Assembly (NCBI RefSeq): GCF_020740795.1
Contig: NC_067304.1
Coordinates: forward strand, 4,020,056-4,084,055
Origin: Apus apus
Taxonomy: Eukaryota; Chordata; Aves; Apodiformes; Apodidae
Length of the DNA: 64,000 bases
Direction of reading: 5' to 3'
Shown: positions 1 to 12,900 of the stretch, piece by piece
Position numbering within the stretch: position 1 is the stretch's first letter
Layout: each line of letters begins with the position of its first letter
Made by a program: the position numbers and the translations under genes
The notes under the pieces: model-generated
Seen by the model: the letters and a program-made list of their open reading frames with translations, nothing else
Told to the model about the DNA's origin: nothing
Database searches by the model: none

Positions 1-825
1 GGAGAGGGGCTGGGAGGGCTCTGCAGCTCTTGCCCTGTTATGTCCCGGGCCATCAGGGCCAGGCTCTGGTCACTGTCCCTGTGGGACAGCCTCCTACATG
101 GGAAAAGGGGTGAGGATCCTGCCACAGTTTGGAAGTGGCACCTGGGAGCCCCAGGATGGGGACACCCTGGCTCTGTGCTGAGCTCCAGTAAGGTCCACTT
201 GCCACGTGTGCCCACACTGGGGTCCAAAATTGTCCCCACCTCAGCACAGCCACTGCCAGCCCCTGCATGCTCCCATCCTGACCCTCCCAGCTGCAAGGGC
301 ACTTGTGTCTCTTGGTGTCCAAACCTGGTCCCTTCTCCCTGGTGGGAGCACAGCTGAGGCATTACCAGGAATTCCTAAATCTGGGTTTGCCCTTGGTGAG
401 GCAGAAGTTGGGGGTTCACCCCCGTGGGCAGAGCTTGCCCAGCACCACAGGGCAGGGAGCAGAGCAGAAGAACAGTGAGAGGTGAGGGCAGAGGAGAACA
501 GAGGAGCCAACACCGGGGCTGCAGCAGCTCTGGGAGCTGCCCAGGATGAGCCAGTCCCTGTCCCTGAGTGAGCACGGTGGGTGCCGGGGACCTGGTGGGG
601 ACAGGAGGGCCATGGAGAGGCTGCTGGGGGACACACATTGCCCATTGCTCCCCTTGGGGAGGGCAGGTACCAGCCACACGCTGCTGTCCCCTAGCCAAGT
701 GCCACCTCTGCGCTGTCCTTGTCCTCCACGCTGGAGTCCCACCACCTGCCTCATCCCAGTCCCTGCCAGCTGATGTTCGGGGGGAGGAAGAGGACGGGGC
801 CACTGCTCTGGAGAGGTTTTGGTAC
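1..825 (-). other. PLEKHA6 intron, cut by the left edge
   Basis: No exon with matching phase or recognisable PLEKHA6 C-terminal sequence is visible. The remaining PLEKHA6 exons, including the stop, must lie left of the window. The open frames here lack splice sites and similarity. Confidence 0.6.
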
Positions 826-975
826 CTGTCCCCTCTTGGCCTCGCTGCCCTGGTGCCAGGCAGGGGAGGTGGGGTACGGCCAGAGGCGGCTCTCGCCGGG
901 GAGCGGCGGGATGGTCGGAGGAGACTCCAGGGGAACGTAGGACTTGGGGAGGGGAGGTCGAGGCGGGCCTGGTTC
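826..975 (-). CDS. PLEKHA6: PLEKHA6 coding exon, Pro-rich segment (last one in window)
   Basis: Fifty codons in phase 0, starting [20 protein letters not shown] and ending [20 protein letters not shown] resembles an SH3-class ligand. Acceptor CTCCACCCCAG, donor GGACAG|GTACCA. Phase and splice sites are convincing. I am less sure that every PLEKHA6 transcript uses it, because the best-known human isoform passes more directly from the Ser-rich exon to PKANYEQ. Confidence 0.85.
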
Positions 976-3900
976 CTGGGGTGGAGAGGAGCATGAGAGC
1001 AGAGACACTGAGAGCCAGGAAGGAAGAGAGAGTTAGAAAAAGATCAAGACAAGACACAGCGGAAGCGTCACACGAAGGAGGGAGAGCAGCCGGCTGCTGC
1101 TGCTGGGGCCCTGCGGCCTCCATGTCCCCGTGCAGAAGGGCCAGGCAGAGCCTGGGGGGTTGGCAGCCCCCAGGAGACATTGGTATCACTTGTGCACAGC
1201 CAGGTGGGTGTGGAGTCCCCAAATTCCAACCTAAGCTTCATGCGGATGAAGGTGAGACCAGCACTGCTGGACCTCAGGTGAGGGCAGCAAGAGGGGACCG
1301 TGGTAGCAGTAGGAGCTGGTCCTGAAGCCAAAAGCTGGAGCTGAACATCTCTCAGCCTTTGGGGCTGCTTGATGCAGGAGCCCAAAGGCTGCAAAGCCCA
1401 GTCACATCCCCTGCAAGGACTGTGGACCCAGATGCCACCAGGGGACACTACAGCCCATGCACGTGCCCAAATCTTTGCCCCAGGCAGAGCCAGGAAGAAA
1501 CCCAGCCTTGCTCTGTGCCTGGTGCCCACCCAACCCCTGACAGCAAGGGCTCAAACCACCCTGTGAGCCAGGCTGGGGACCCAATGGTGGCCAAGAGGTC
1601 CCCAGGGTCACCCTGGTGCACTCACCTCAGTGGGTCCTGGCTTGGTGGGTGAGCCCTGGGAGCCAGAGATGAGGGAGAAGGGGCTGAGTGGGCTGGTGAT
1701 GCTGGCCGAGCTCAGGGGGCTGGCAGGGCTGTTGGAGCTGTATGTCCCTGAGGGGCCGATGGCCACTGTGGAGAAAAGCAGGAAGAAATCTGTGCCCCAA
1801 AGCCTCCACCTCACTGGGGGTGATGCCCCACGGGATGCTGGAGTTGGTGCTGTGCCAGGGAAGGGATGGCCCCTGCTCACCTCTGTGCTTGGCAGTGTCC
1901 GTGCCCCGGGATGGGTTGTTCTTCCTCAGCCCCTCCATCACGTCCTGGATCCGCCAGATCTCCTTCTGGATCTGCCGTTTCAGCATTTCATTCTGGAGGG
2001 GAGAAAGGGCAGCAGGTCAGAGAGGCTCCCACCACTGCCAGCCCCACTGTACCCCAGCCTCACTGCACCCCAGCCCCACACCAAGCCGTGGGACCCCGGG
2101 GGAGTTCAGCTGAGGCAGACTCAGCCCCAGGGGAGCCTAAACCATCACACCCATGACTTGTCTCCTGCCAGGAGCCATCACTCTGCTCCCCCAGGCACCT
2201 GCTGTGGTGTGGGGGGGAACTGACAGAACCCCAGGCAGCACGGGAAGTGCTGGGGTGCAGCCCCTCAATGGCACCCAGGTGCCCACAGTTCCTCAGCCCC
2301 TCTGCCCTTGCTGTGGACACCAAGGGCTGAGCGTGGAGCAGCCACTTGCAAACTGGGTCCGTGGAGGAGAACCAGGGGGTTTCCACCTCTGTGGGGGGAC
2401 CTGGGGAATGGGGAGGGACCCTGGGGCCCCACTCACCTGGATGTCCAGGTTCAGCTGCTCCCAGAGGTCATCGTGCAGGGCAGACACCTCACTCTCCAGG
2501 CTCTCATACTCAGCGGTGCTGTTTGCCAAGGCCTGGGGAGGAAGTGGGTTGGTTTTGGGGGGTGGGTTTGGTGGGTTTCCTCCCTGGCTGACAGCAGCCC
2601 CAGCCAGCACATTGTGGGAGCACCCAGGAATGCAGGACGATGCTACATCCAACCCACTCCAAGCTGCGGGGGGTGGAGGGGGTGGGAGTGGGGGGTAGCA
2701 GCTCTGCCACGTCCCAGCCAGGCTGTGTCCTGGGGGTGCCTGGTGCCCACAGAATGGGAGCAGGAGCTGAGATGGCTCTGGGCACACACTGTGAATGTTA
2801 ATTTGCTTTGTCCCCAAAGAGGAACTCTGGCTCATTTAGGACCCCAGCCAACCAGTGGATCTCCCTTCTCCCTTTTTAAAATTTTATTTATTATTTTTTT
2901 TTACAGGAAGGGAGGAAAGGGCCTGGGGGGGTGGGGTGGGGTGGGGGCTGGTTACCGTGCTGGCCTGGGACAGCTCCACACGGATGTTGATGAGCTGGTT
3001 CTGGAGTGATTCCTTCTTGTGCAGCAGCTTCTCTGGGTAGGCTGGCTGGCTCCCAAACATCTCCAGCTCCTGGTGTGTCCCCATCAAGGCACTCTCCAGG
3101 CTCTCCTAGGGAGATGGGAGGGAGATGGAGTCACGAGAGCCTAACAGCTGCAGGAGCTGAAGTCCCTCTCCTTATTTAATGCGTGGGAAGTTCCAGGACC
3201 ATGGGCACCTCTCCCAGCTCAGAAGGACATGACCCTTCCTTGCCATGAAGGTGCTGCCTGGGCACAGCCATCACCTTGCAGCCAGGTTCATCCCTGGCTT
3301 GAGCCACCCACCACGTACCTTCTCTGCTCGGAGCTGCTGCACCAGCCTCTCCTGCTCCCGCAGCACCTTGTTCTGCTCACAGAGCTTCCCCAGCAGCTTC
3401 TGTCCCCAGGAGGTAAAGAGAAAGGAAAGGGAGGATGAGAGCTCAGTGATGGAGTGTGTGGAGTGTCCCCGTGCAAATGTGCAGCCAGGACATGTCCCAC
3501 AGGGCTGGTTTGATGGGACAACGCCTGGCCCTGGGGAGGGTTTCCAGCCCTCTGCCCCTCATTGCAGGGACTTCAGCCCCAGCCAGGGTGACACTGGCCG
3601 AACCTGGACTTGGGACAAGACCAAGCAGTGAAGCTCAGCAGAGGATTTTAGTCCCCAGGCTGCACACACCACACTTGGGGCAGCACCAAGTCCCAGCCCG
3701 GCTGTGCGGGGCCACTCAGCACAGCTCCCTGGACGGGGACAGCAGACCTGCTGCAGGGGACAGTGACAACAGCACGGGGCAGCGCGGGGACACGCAGGAC
3801 AGACGTTTGCACTTACATCAGTGTCTTGCTCGCTTATCTTGTAGGTGTGCAGCGGCTCCCTGTAGGGCTCCGGGAACGGCGTCACCTGCAGGAGGAGCGT

Positions 3901-6900
3901 GGGGTGAGCCCGGAGCCCCTGGGGAAGGGGAGGCAGTTCCCGGCCCCTCTCCCCCATTCCCGAGAGCAGGGAAGTGGCGGGGTTGGGGGCGGGGGAGAGA
4001 TGGAGTCGACGGGTGTTCCCTGCAGCCGGCACGGTCAGGAAGCAGCAGGTGCTGGGATGAAGGCACAACCTCCCTCCCCGTTCCCAGCCCATGGGCTGGG
4101 TGAGCCCTGGGAATTAGTTGGAGACAACCTCTCCCCAGGACGCCAAGAGCTGAGTTAAAGAGATGCCTCGTGAATCGTTAACTGCCTGGTGTGCAACTGC
4201 CACCATTTCACAGGCAGGGAAACAAAGGCAGAAAGATTAAGCTGTAATCCCACTTAGCAGAGTGGAAACACCTATAAATCAGCAGCTGCCTGTTTACCAT
4301 CCAGCTTCTCCGTGAGTCATTTTCCTTTCCTGGAAATCTAAATTACTAATAGGACCTCATCAATTAAATGTCTCCAAGATCTCAAGATGAAAGGTGGAAG
4401 ATATGAAGAAAGGGATCATTATTGCTAGAGAGCAAGATGCTACTTTAGAGCCACTTAAAACCATAGGACAATGCAAATAGACCTGAACCTGGGAAATGCC
4501 CAGTGAGGCTGGAAGCAGAGCCTGGTGGATGGAGATGCTGCTGAGAGTCCAGCAAGCCAGAGCATCTCAGCAGCTCCAGCTTCACCCTCCAGCATGTCCC
4601 TGCTCACAGCAGATGGAAACAGGCACCTTCCTTTCATTGGAGAACCTTAGTGATTGCCTGGAGATGCTCTGGGCAGCACAGAGGGGCCCCAGAACCCTCT
4701 GCCTGGGGCTGGCAGCACAAAAGGGACCCAGAGACATGTTCCCAGGTGTTGGGATGTGCCAGTGCTTGGAGCTGTAGCCCAGCATCAACTGGGACATGCC
4801 AATGCTTTCACAGCCTCTCTGGCTGGGGGACAGCACAAGCCTGAGCCTCAGGGGGTAAAAGGCTGATTCCTCTCCTTGTTACAGCAGTTATTGCTTTGGT
4901 TAAGAGCATTGGGCTGAATTCCTGTCTTGAAGTCCTCCCACACCTTTTCCTTGCCTCAGCAACACACAGAAGGTGAGCAAAGCACCCAAGTCCAGCCTCA
5001 ACAAGGAGGAGAGTTCAAGAGTGCTGAGTCCCCAGCTTGTGCTCTCAGCACAAGGATTGACTGGGTTTTAATGGCTCATGGGTGGATTAGCAAAGCCTGT
5101 GATGGACTAGCAGGTCCCCGAGAGCATGATGTGCTGCAGCAGCATGGATGCTGGAGTCTGCATGAGTGGAAATGGCAGAAGGTGACCTAAGGGATGGAGA
5201 GCAGGGTGGCTGGTGTGGCTGCCATGCACGGCCTGCTGGCCGGAGGCTTACTTGCATGTAGAGCTGAGCCCTAGGGGAGGAGGTCTCCACCATCCTGTTC
5301 ACCATACTGATCAGGGTCTCACTCTCGCTCATCTGTGGCAGACAGGGAAGGAAAGCAGAGAGGTCAGCAGAGAGGAGCTGGAGTGCTGCGGGGCTCGGGT
5401 GCCCTGGGAGAAGTGGGGTGGCCCATTCCAGGAGCCCTCAGGACATTGGGCTGCAAGATGCCACCTCCAAGAGATGTCCCAGGCTCTTGAGCCATGTGGA
5501 GACAGCCACCCCAGGCTGCTGCTGCTCCATTTTGTGCAATCAAGAGCATCCTGGGCTGGTTGCATGCCCTGAAAACATCATTGAGGGGAAAACACAGGTA
5601 AAACAGGAGCCACCTCAGAGCTGGGCAGCAGCAAACTGCACACACAGACACAAGCTTGCACAGAGACACCTGTGGCTGCAGCACACAGCGTGGTCCAGGC
5701 AGACAGACAGACCGACCCTGCTCCTCGGTGCCCTGCCTCAAGAACCTGGGATGGCTCAAGGCAGAGGTGAGCTCCAAGTGATAGGGAAGGTGATGGAAGC
5801 CTGGGCTTTGGGGACAGCAGTGTCCCCCCTCTTCAGTCCGGCAGCCTCAAGCAGCACAGCCAGGTGGGAAGGGGGTGATCCTGAGGAGGTGGCAGATCGT
5901 GGCTGTGCTGCCGCGCAGGGCAAGGAAGGGATGGTTTTTGGCACCCCTGTGCATTCCCTGGGCCACTGCCAGCATCCCTGCCCTGAGCCCTCTGGGGCAG
6001 CAGGACAGACCCAGGCCCAGGGTCAAAGGGGTAACAGCAGTTTAAGCACAAACCAGAGACCAAACCCTGAATAGGGGCAGGTGAGCAAGGTGGGGAGCAG
6101 CCAAGTGAGCCATCCCCTTGACCAGACAAACACGGAGAGAGCAAACAAAGCAGTGAGCTCTCTGAAAAGAGATACTCGACAGCAGCACCCTGAATTAGTC
6201 TCTCCAGAGGTCAGCAGCAGAGGAGGAGGAGATGCAAAGCCTTTTTAGGGAGTGTTTTAAAGAGCCTCAGAGAGCGAGTGCTGCTGCCGACGGCTGTGAA
6301 ATAACCCAGAGAGCTTTTATTGCAGCGAGTGCTCCGGCCTGTCCTTGGCTCTTCTCCAAGGCAGACACAGATCCTGGCGATTACTGCACCGATGGAGATT
6401 TGCAGACTAATGAGATTGTCTCTGGAGCAGCTCCCTTAGTGCAAGCCTGGCTTTTGCAGGCAAGTGCCTGGACTGCACCACCGGTTAACAGCTCCTGTCC
6501 CCAGCTTTGACGCCAGCTGGTGCCTGTGGTTCCCACCCCACCAGTCCTGGGGTCTCTCCCAGCTGAATTACCCCCATCCCGCTCCTGGGATGAAGTCTGA
6601 TCACTGTTCTCCAAACACCCCCTTGGCAACGCAAAATCCTGGGAGCTGTTGCTTTGGTGTCAGTCCCAGAGGGTGCCTCACCCCAGCCCTGCACCAAACC
6701 TCTGGCCTTCAAGGAGGAACAAGGCCAGAGCACCACCAAAACCACCTCCCCACAGCTTACCCAGAACGAGGGGCATGAACCCCAAAACTCCCATAGCACC
6801 TTGGCTCACACTGATGTTGCAGCCAGTGCTGGAGGTGGGGACATGCTGGCCAGAATGGCCACATGGTGCACCAGTGTCCCACACCACCCTGAGCCAGCAC

Positions 6901-9900
6901 CGTGCAGACCAACCTGGGGAGGGTTTCAGAGCTGCTTCCCCCACACCCCACGATCCTGGGCATGTGGAAATCTCCCTCGAGACACCCTCCCCCACACGCT
7001 ATCTCTGGCACATCACACAGAAGGCACTGTCAGGGAAAACGTTTCTGTCAAGCAATGAGCAACCCTACAGACAGGAAGGGTGGAAGAAGGAAACCAAAGA
7101 CGACTCGTGCTGGTTTAATGCCAAGAAGGGTGAGGATGGATGTTAGGGGACGAGATGCTGTGCTGGGAGGGGAGGCCGCTGGGGACAGGGCACATGGGGA
7201 TGTAAGCAGCATGAGGCTTGCAGCCAGCTCTGCCTACCTGCTGGTCCAAATACTCTAGGTTTCTTTGCAACTGAAGGTCTAAAAGTTCATCCTACCAGGA
7301 GCCAGCAGGCATGCGGCAAGAAACGAACACACGACATATAAAAGAAGAAGCAAAGCGGTTAGGTGAAGGCCACGGAAATGTGAAGCCCTCTCAGCCTTGG
7401 GAAGCCAGGCACCTCCCTGGCACAGAGCTGGGAGAGCTGCCCTGGATGTGCCCTGCGGGAGACCTGCTCTCCTCCCGGATCTCCCTCCTGGCTAACGGGA
7501 CCTCGGAAGAGGCACAACCCTTTCCCTGCGTCTCCGGCCGGCGAGGATGGATGGCAGCATGGGTGGCTTATGGTAACTCGTGCTTCTCCCTCCTCCAACA
7601 GCCAGTCCTGCCCTGTGGTTTGGGGTCTGGCCTCTGCAGGGGAACCTCCTGGTCTCACCCCAATGGCTCCAACCCCTCAGTGCTCCAAGGGGAAACAAAA
7701 CACAGGAAAAAGCAGCAGCTGTAGCCAGAAGTGAGGAAGCAAGAGGGGGAGAGGTGCAGGGTGGGTGCCAGCCTCAGCTGGGGATCACCCTGGAGGTAAC
7801 TAGCCTGGCCCATTGTCGCAGGGTGTACAGGAGTCCAAGGGTGTTCCACTGCCCCTGGGAGCTGCAAGGCAGGGATTGGGGGCCCTTCCACAAGGACTTC
7901 TTTCAGGTGTGGCCAGGAAGGATCAGAGACATCAGCAAAAGGACTTGTGGTCCCGACCTGCCCCAGAGTAGCCCAGCTCTGACCCACAAAGCTGCCCCTG
8001 GAGCAGAACAACTCCTCCTTGGCCATTTGACCAAGGAGTCTTCAAGCTGGCCCACCTCCCCAGGGGACTCTGCACCCCAGTCTGACAGGGCTCACCCCCC
8101 CAGTGCCAGCAGTGTACATACCATTTTGTCGTGGACGGTGGGAGATGCCGGGTAGTGGTACGGATACATTCCCGCCGGGATGGGCCGTCTGTCACCCAGA
8201 TAGTCATACTGAGGAGAGAGGAGACCCCCCACCCCCAAAACCAGAGACACATGAGAGAGGTGTGAGAGGCCAGAGAGATCTGCAAGGGAAGACCCCTCCT
8301 CGGGAGCATGTCACCCGTGGTGGCCCTGAGCACCTCATCCCATCCCCTCCTGCTCCATCTCTCCAGGCAGCCAGAAAGGAACAGCCACAACCTGGGGCAG
8401 CCTTTCAGGACAGTGAGGAAGGACCTGAAGCCACCAGCTGCTGCAAGCCACGGTGACATTCTGAGGCCAGGCTGTGCAGGCGGAGGGAACAAGCTGTGCT
8501 GCAGCCTCCCTGCCCTGACATCCCCGGTGAGGGGATGCCGACCCCAAGCACCCCCCTGCACCAACAGGCCTTTACCTTTGGAGAACTGATGGATCTCCTC
8601 ATCATGAAGGTGGTGGGGTCGGCGTAAATCTCGTCTCCCCGGGGTGGCAGCCGCTCGAAGCGGGCGCTGGGCGAGCGGACAGGGGAGTACACCCGTGCCC
8701 GGCTGTAGGAGCCCTGGCTGGGGGAGCGGGGCACGGAGCGGGAACGGGGCTGCAGTGACATCCGCCGCAGGGACCCCGAGGCTGCATCCACCTCATCCAG
8801 GTACGTCGGTTGCCTCCCAGGACCAGGAAGCCAGAGGGGGACGTCTTGCCGGCCGAAGCCGGGGTGTTCCTTCCAGTCGCGGAGCTGGTAGGTGCCCCCG
8901 TTGCGGAAGGAATGTCGTTTGTCCTCCAGCGCCCAGGGCGGGCTCACCCGCTCGAAGGCGGGCATGGAGCAGATGCTGTCGGGGCGCACCCCGGGTGGGT
9001 AGTACTGGTAGTCCTCAGGGTACTGGGGTGAGTAGGGGGAATAGTAGTCGGGTACCCGGCGAGACACAGGGTAAAACCTGGTGGGGCTGGAATAGGGGAA
9101 GAGAGCCGTGAGAGCTGCGCTGGTGACCAAGCTGTGCCCAGACCCTTGCTCCACAGCCAGGGCTGCCAGTGGGTGAGGACAGCGTTAGAGCAGGCAGCTC
9201 TGACAGTGTCCAGAAAGCTGGCTGGCTTCTCTCCTCCCAGGGACCCCATGTTGGTCTCCACTCCTGGCATCCATCCTCCCAGGGACCCCATAATGACCTC
9301 CCTTCCAAAACCCACCGTGCGTGGCTTTTTGGGCCATCCCATACCCAGCTCAGAACTAGCACATGCGATACAGCCCAAAAAAAGGAGATTTTTCTGACCC
9401 CAGGAGGGAAGAAAGCAGATAGGAAGGGGGAAAACATTCCCAGAACATCACCTGAGGGGCGGCCCTGGAGAAAAGCAGCAGGACCCCCCTCTCCTCTCCT
9501 TTCCCCCCTCAGCCCTCACCTCCGCAGCTCCTCGGGGGGCACGGCCCCTCGGCGTGAGTTCACCCACTGCTGCAGCTGCGTCATGGAGCTCTTGCGCTGG
9601 GCGATCTTCTCGGGGTGGGTGCGGGGGGCGAAGCTGCGGCGCTGGGCCAGGCCCTCCCCGTCGGGCGGGGGGCAGGCGGTGCTGCCGGGGCGGCTGGGTG
9701 ACGAGCAGGGCCAGCCGTTGGGCTGGGGAGGCCTCTCCGTGCTCCCCGGGACCCGGGCTGCCTCAGGGTAAGGACTACCGGGCTCCGAGGGTATCTCCTG
9801 CCCGGCGATGCCGTTGGCTTTGGCCAAGGGTTCCTTCTTGCTCTCCATCCTCTCCGACTTCCTCTCCATCTTCTCCGAGCCGCGGCCATCGCCTTCCCCC

Positions 9901-12900
9901 CGGGTCCTGGCGTCGGGGTCGGCTTTGGGGTGCTCGCGATGGGTGGTGTTGCGGTGGTGGTGGTGGTGCTTGCTGGGGGGGATGTTTTCAGAGTCTGGCT
10001 TCTCATGCCTGGAAGGTGCCGAGATGGGAGAGAGCGTTACCCTCCCTTTGCAATGCCCCTGGGGTGGCTGGTAACATCCCACCCTCCCTCAGCTCTGGGG
10101 GGCCAAAGCTCCCCAGTTCTGTCCTCCAGAGGGACCCTTGAACTCCCAGAAGGTCCTGGACTGTGGTGCACAACCCTTCCCACCCCATCTCCAAGGGCGG
10201 AGTGGTGGCACGGGGAGACAGCGGGGTGCTGACCTCTGGGTTGGGGGGATCTGCACCCGGGCAGCTTCGCCCATGGCTTGGATCCAGGACTCCTGCTCCT
10301 CCGTGTTCTCAGCGCTGAAGAAGTACGTCCGGATGCCGGCGTGCTCGGCCTGGGGAGACAGGGACTGCTCGTTACTGGCCGTCACCTCCTCCACCCAGCA
10401 CACCGTCACCTGCAGGAGGGGCAGAGAAGTGGGGAGAGACACAGACAGGAGGGTCAGAGCTCCATCTTCACCCCGGCACAAGGTCCTGCTGCTGCAGGGG
10501 AAACAAAGCACGGTCCTTCCCTCCCTTCCCGAGCCACCCACATCCTCACTGACACCAAGCAGGAGGAAGGCTCTGCAGGCAGAGCTGGCACCAGCCCTTG
10601 TCCCTTTTCAGGGGATGTCCTGGGGCCACCAGCCCCTTGCAGCCACCCTCATGATGCTCAGACCACCCCAGCATCAAGCAGGTCCACGCGGGGTGGGCAG
10701 AGGGGTCAGCATCCCAGCAAGAGCGGCAGAGCTGCCTGGAGCATTGTTATTCATGCAGGGTTAAGGGGAAGGTGGCTTCTTGGCCCAGACAACATTTCTG
10801 GGGGAAAAAGGTTCACTTTTGGTCCAAGGAGTCAGTGCCCACTCTCCACCTGGAAGGCAGGTCTGGCTATTTAGGGCTTTTTTGAAGCTTCCACCTTCCC
10901 CCTCTGTGGGAAGGGATGGGAGGCAGTAAGGAAAGCAGGTGTTTTTTTTCCCCCTGAAAGAGTTTCAGGGCTCAATTTTAAGATAAAATAAAATTTGAAA
11001 AATGGAGGTGCAATTAAAACCCTCCCTTGGGTTTCCCTCTTCCCCAGAGCATGCAGCCACCGTGCCCAGCCACAGGGTCACCTCCTGCAACCCCCAGGCA
11101 CTCCTGCCTCCAAAAACTCTGCAGCCAGAGCAAAAGGGTCATCCCCTGGGTTAGTGCAGGGGGGGGGAGCAGAGCATGCTGGAGAGCCCCTCACCCTTCT
11201 GCATGCACAGGAAACGCACGGAAGTACTACCTAGGTGGTGACTGGGTGCTGGCGTGGCAGACGGGCACGAAGAGTGACCTCCTGTCCGGGGATCCTCGCC
11301 CGCGGAGAGAGGAGGGAACACAGACAAGGGTCAAGCCACAGTGTGGCAGGAGAGCAGGTGCTGCAGCCCAGACCTCTCCTGGCTGTCAGGACCCTCTCTA
11401 CCCTCCTCTGAGCAAAAACCATCACCCCCCAAATAAAAAGCTCTGCGGTGCAGATGGAGCTGCAGGCACGTGTCTGCAGAGCTGCTCGTGGGCGGCAGCT
11501 TTGCAAGGCTCCTTCCCCACCGGTGTCATGAGCCAGGAGACATTTTGTCACCCCCAGGTCATTCTCTGCAGGAGCTGCAGGCAGTGACACCTCAATGGTT
11601 GCCAGCACTTGTCCCTAAACCATGCTCAGATGCAGCTTAAATGCAGGTTTAAGGATGGCAGTGACAAAAGTTGGAAAACTCACCAGCAGGGCCCTGTGGG
11701 GACCCCAGGCACCAGCAGGAAGGGGCATGTTGGCTTTTTGCACAAGTGGACATGGGTACAAGCTGGCCTGTGCACCAGCCCATGGGCAGCACAAGCAGCG
11801 GTGCTGGTGAAGGCACAGGGTGATGCTGGTGAGTGCCATGGGGTGCCAGGGAGCAAGGGAGAGCCAAGGTCTGCTGCTGGGGATGGACACAGGAGAGCCC
11901 CAGCAGCAGCAGCCACCCTCCCACTGCTCTCCTCTCCACACCAGCACAGGCTGAGGAGCAGCTACCCCCTTGCAATTACATTTTCCTTTGCTTTGCACAC
12001 CAGTCAAAGCATATTAATCAAAAAAACAGAGGAGCTGGGGACACCTCTCTCTGTGTGGCTCTGGGAGCGCTGCCGAGAAGCACCACAGCAGCGGGCAGGG
12101 ATGGGCTGGCCAGGAGCAGTGATGGGAGGGGAAAGCAGGGCAGGGAGAGGGCTGAGAGCACTGCCTGCCAGGGCAGAGCTGCTGCTCACCCTGCACCAGC
12201 ACCTCTCCGGGCTGGGAGCAACAGTGCACCCCAAGAGCAGAGCCCTGACAGCCTGGGGGGTGGGGACAATAACCTTGGAGAAGCTGCTTTGCCCCACGCG
12301 TGCCTCACTTTCCCCAGCAGAGAGCAGGGTATCCCTGGGGGGTTACTGTGCTCACCCCTTTGCCAAGCTCTCCCCATGCCCCATCACCAAGAAAGCAAGA
12401 AGAGGGAGCAGCAGGGACCCTGCGAGCATCACTGTCACCCCAATGCTCTGTCCCCTTCCCTCCAAGCCCCCAGCACTGACCTTGAACGTGTGTTTCCTGC
12501 TGATGTTGTCAGAGGGCTGCACAGCGGCCACGCGGAAGCTGAGGAGGGGGATGCTGCCCAGGATGCTCTCCTCCTTCTCATCTGCTGGGCAAATGTGAGG
12601 AGTTACACACACAGGGGGTGCTGGGAGCCCTGGTTGCCCCCCAGTAGGGACCCACCAGCAGCTGTGGGAAGAGGGTCCCATCGCTCCTTCCCACAGATAG
12701 GGAGCCCACCTGTGGGAAATCACTGCCTGCCTGTTGCTGCCCGCTCTGCCTGCCTGGGCTGGGCTCCCACCCAGGCTCTGTTCAATTATTCATGCCCACC
12801 CAGGGCTGCTGCCAGGGCTGGGAGCTGCCAGGGAGGCTGGGGAAGGAGCCCACATTAACCCCTTGAGTCCCCTGCGTGGCACACATCTGTACAAAAGGGT

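Noticed and set aside
11833-12858. 341-residue plus-strand open frame
   Set aside because: Overlaps a PLEKHA6 PH exon on the other strand; shadow frame.
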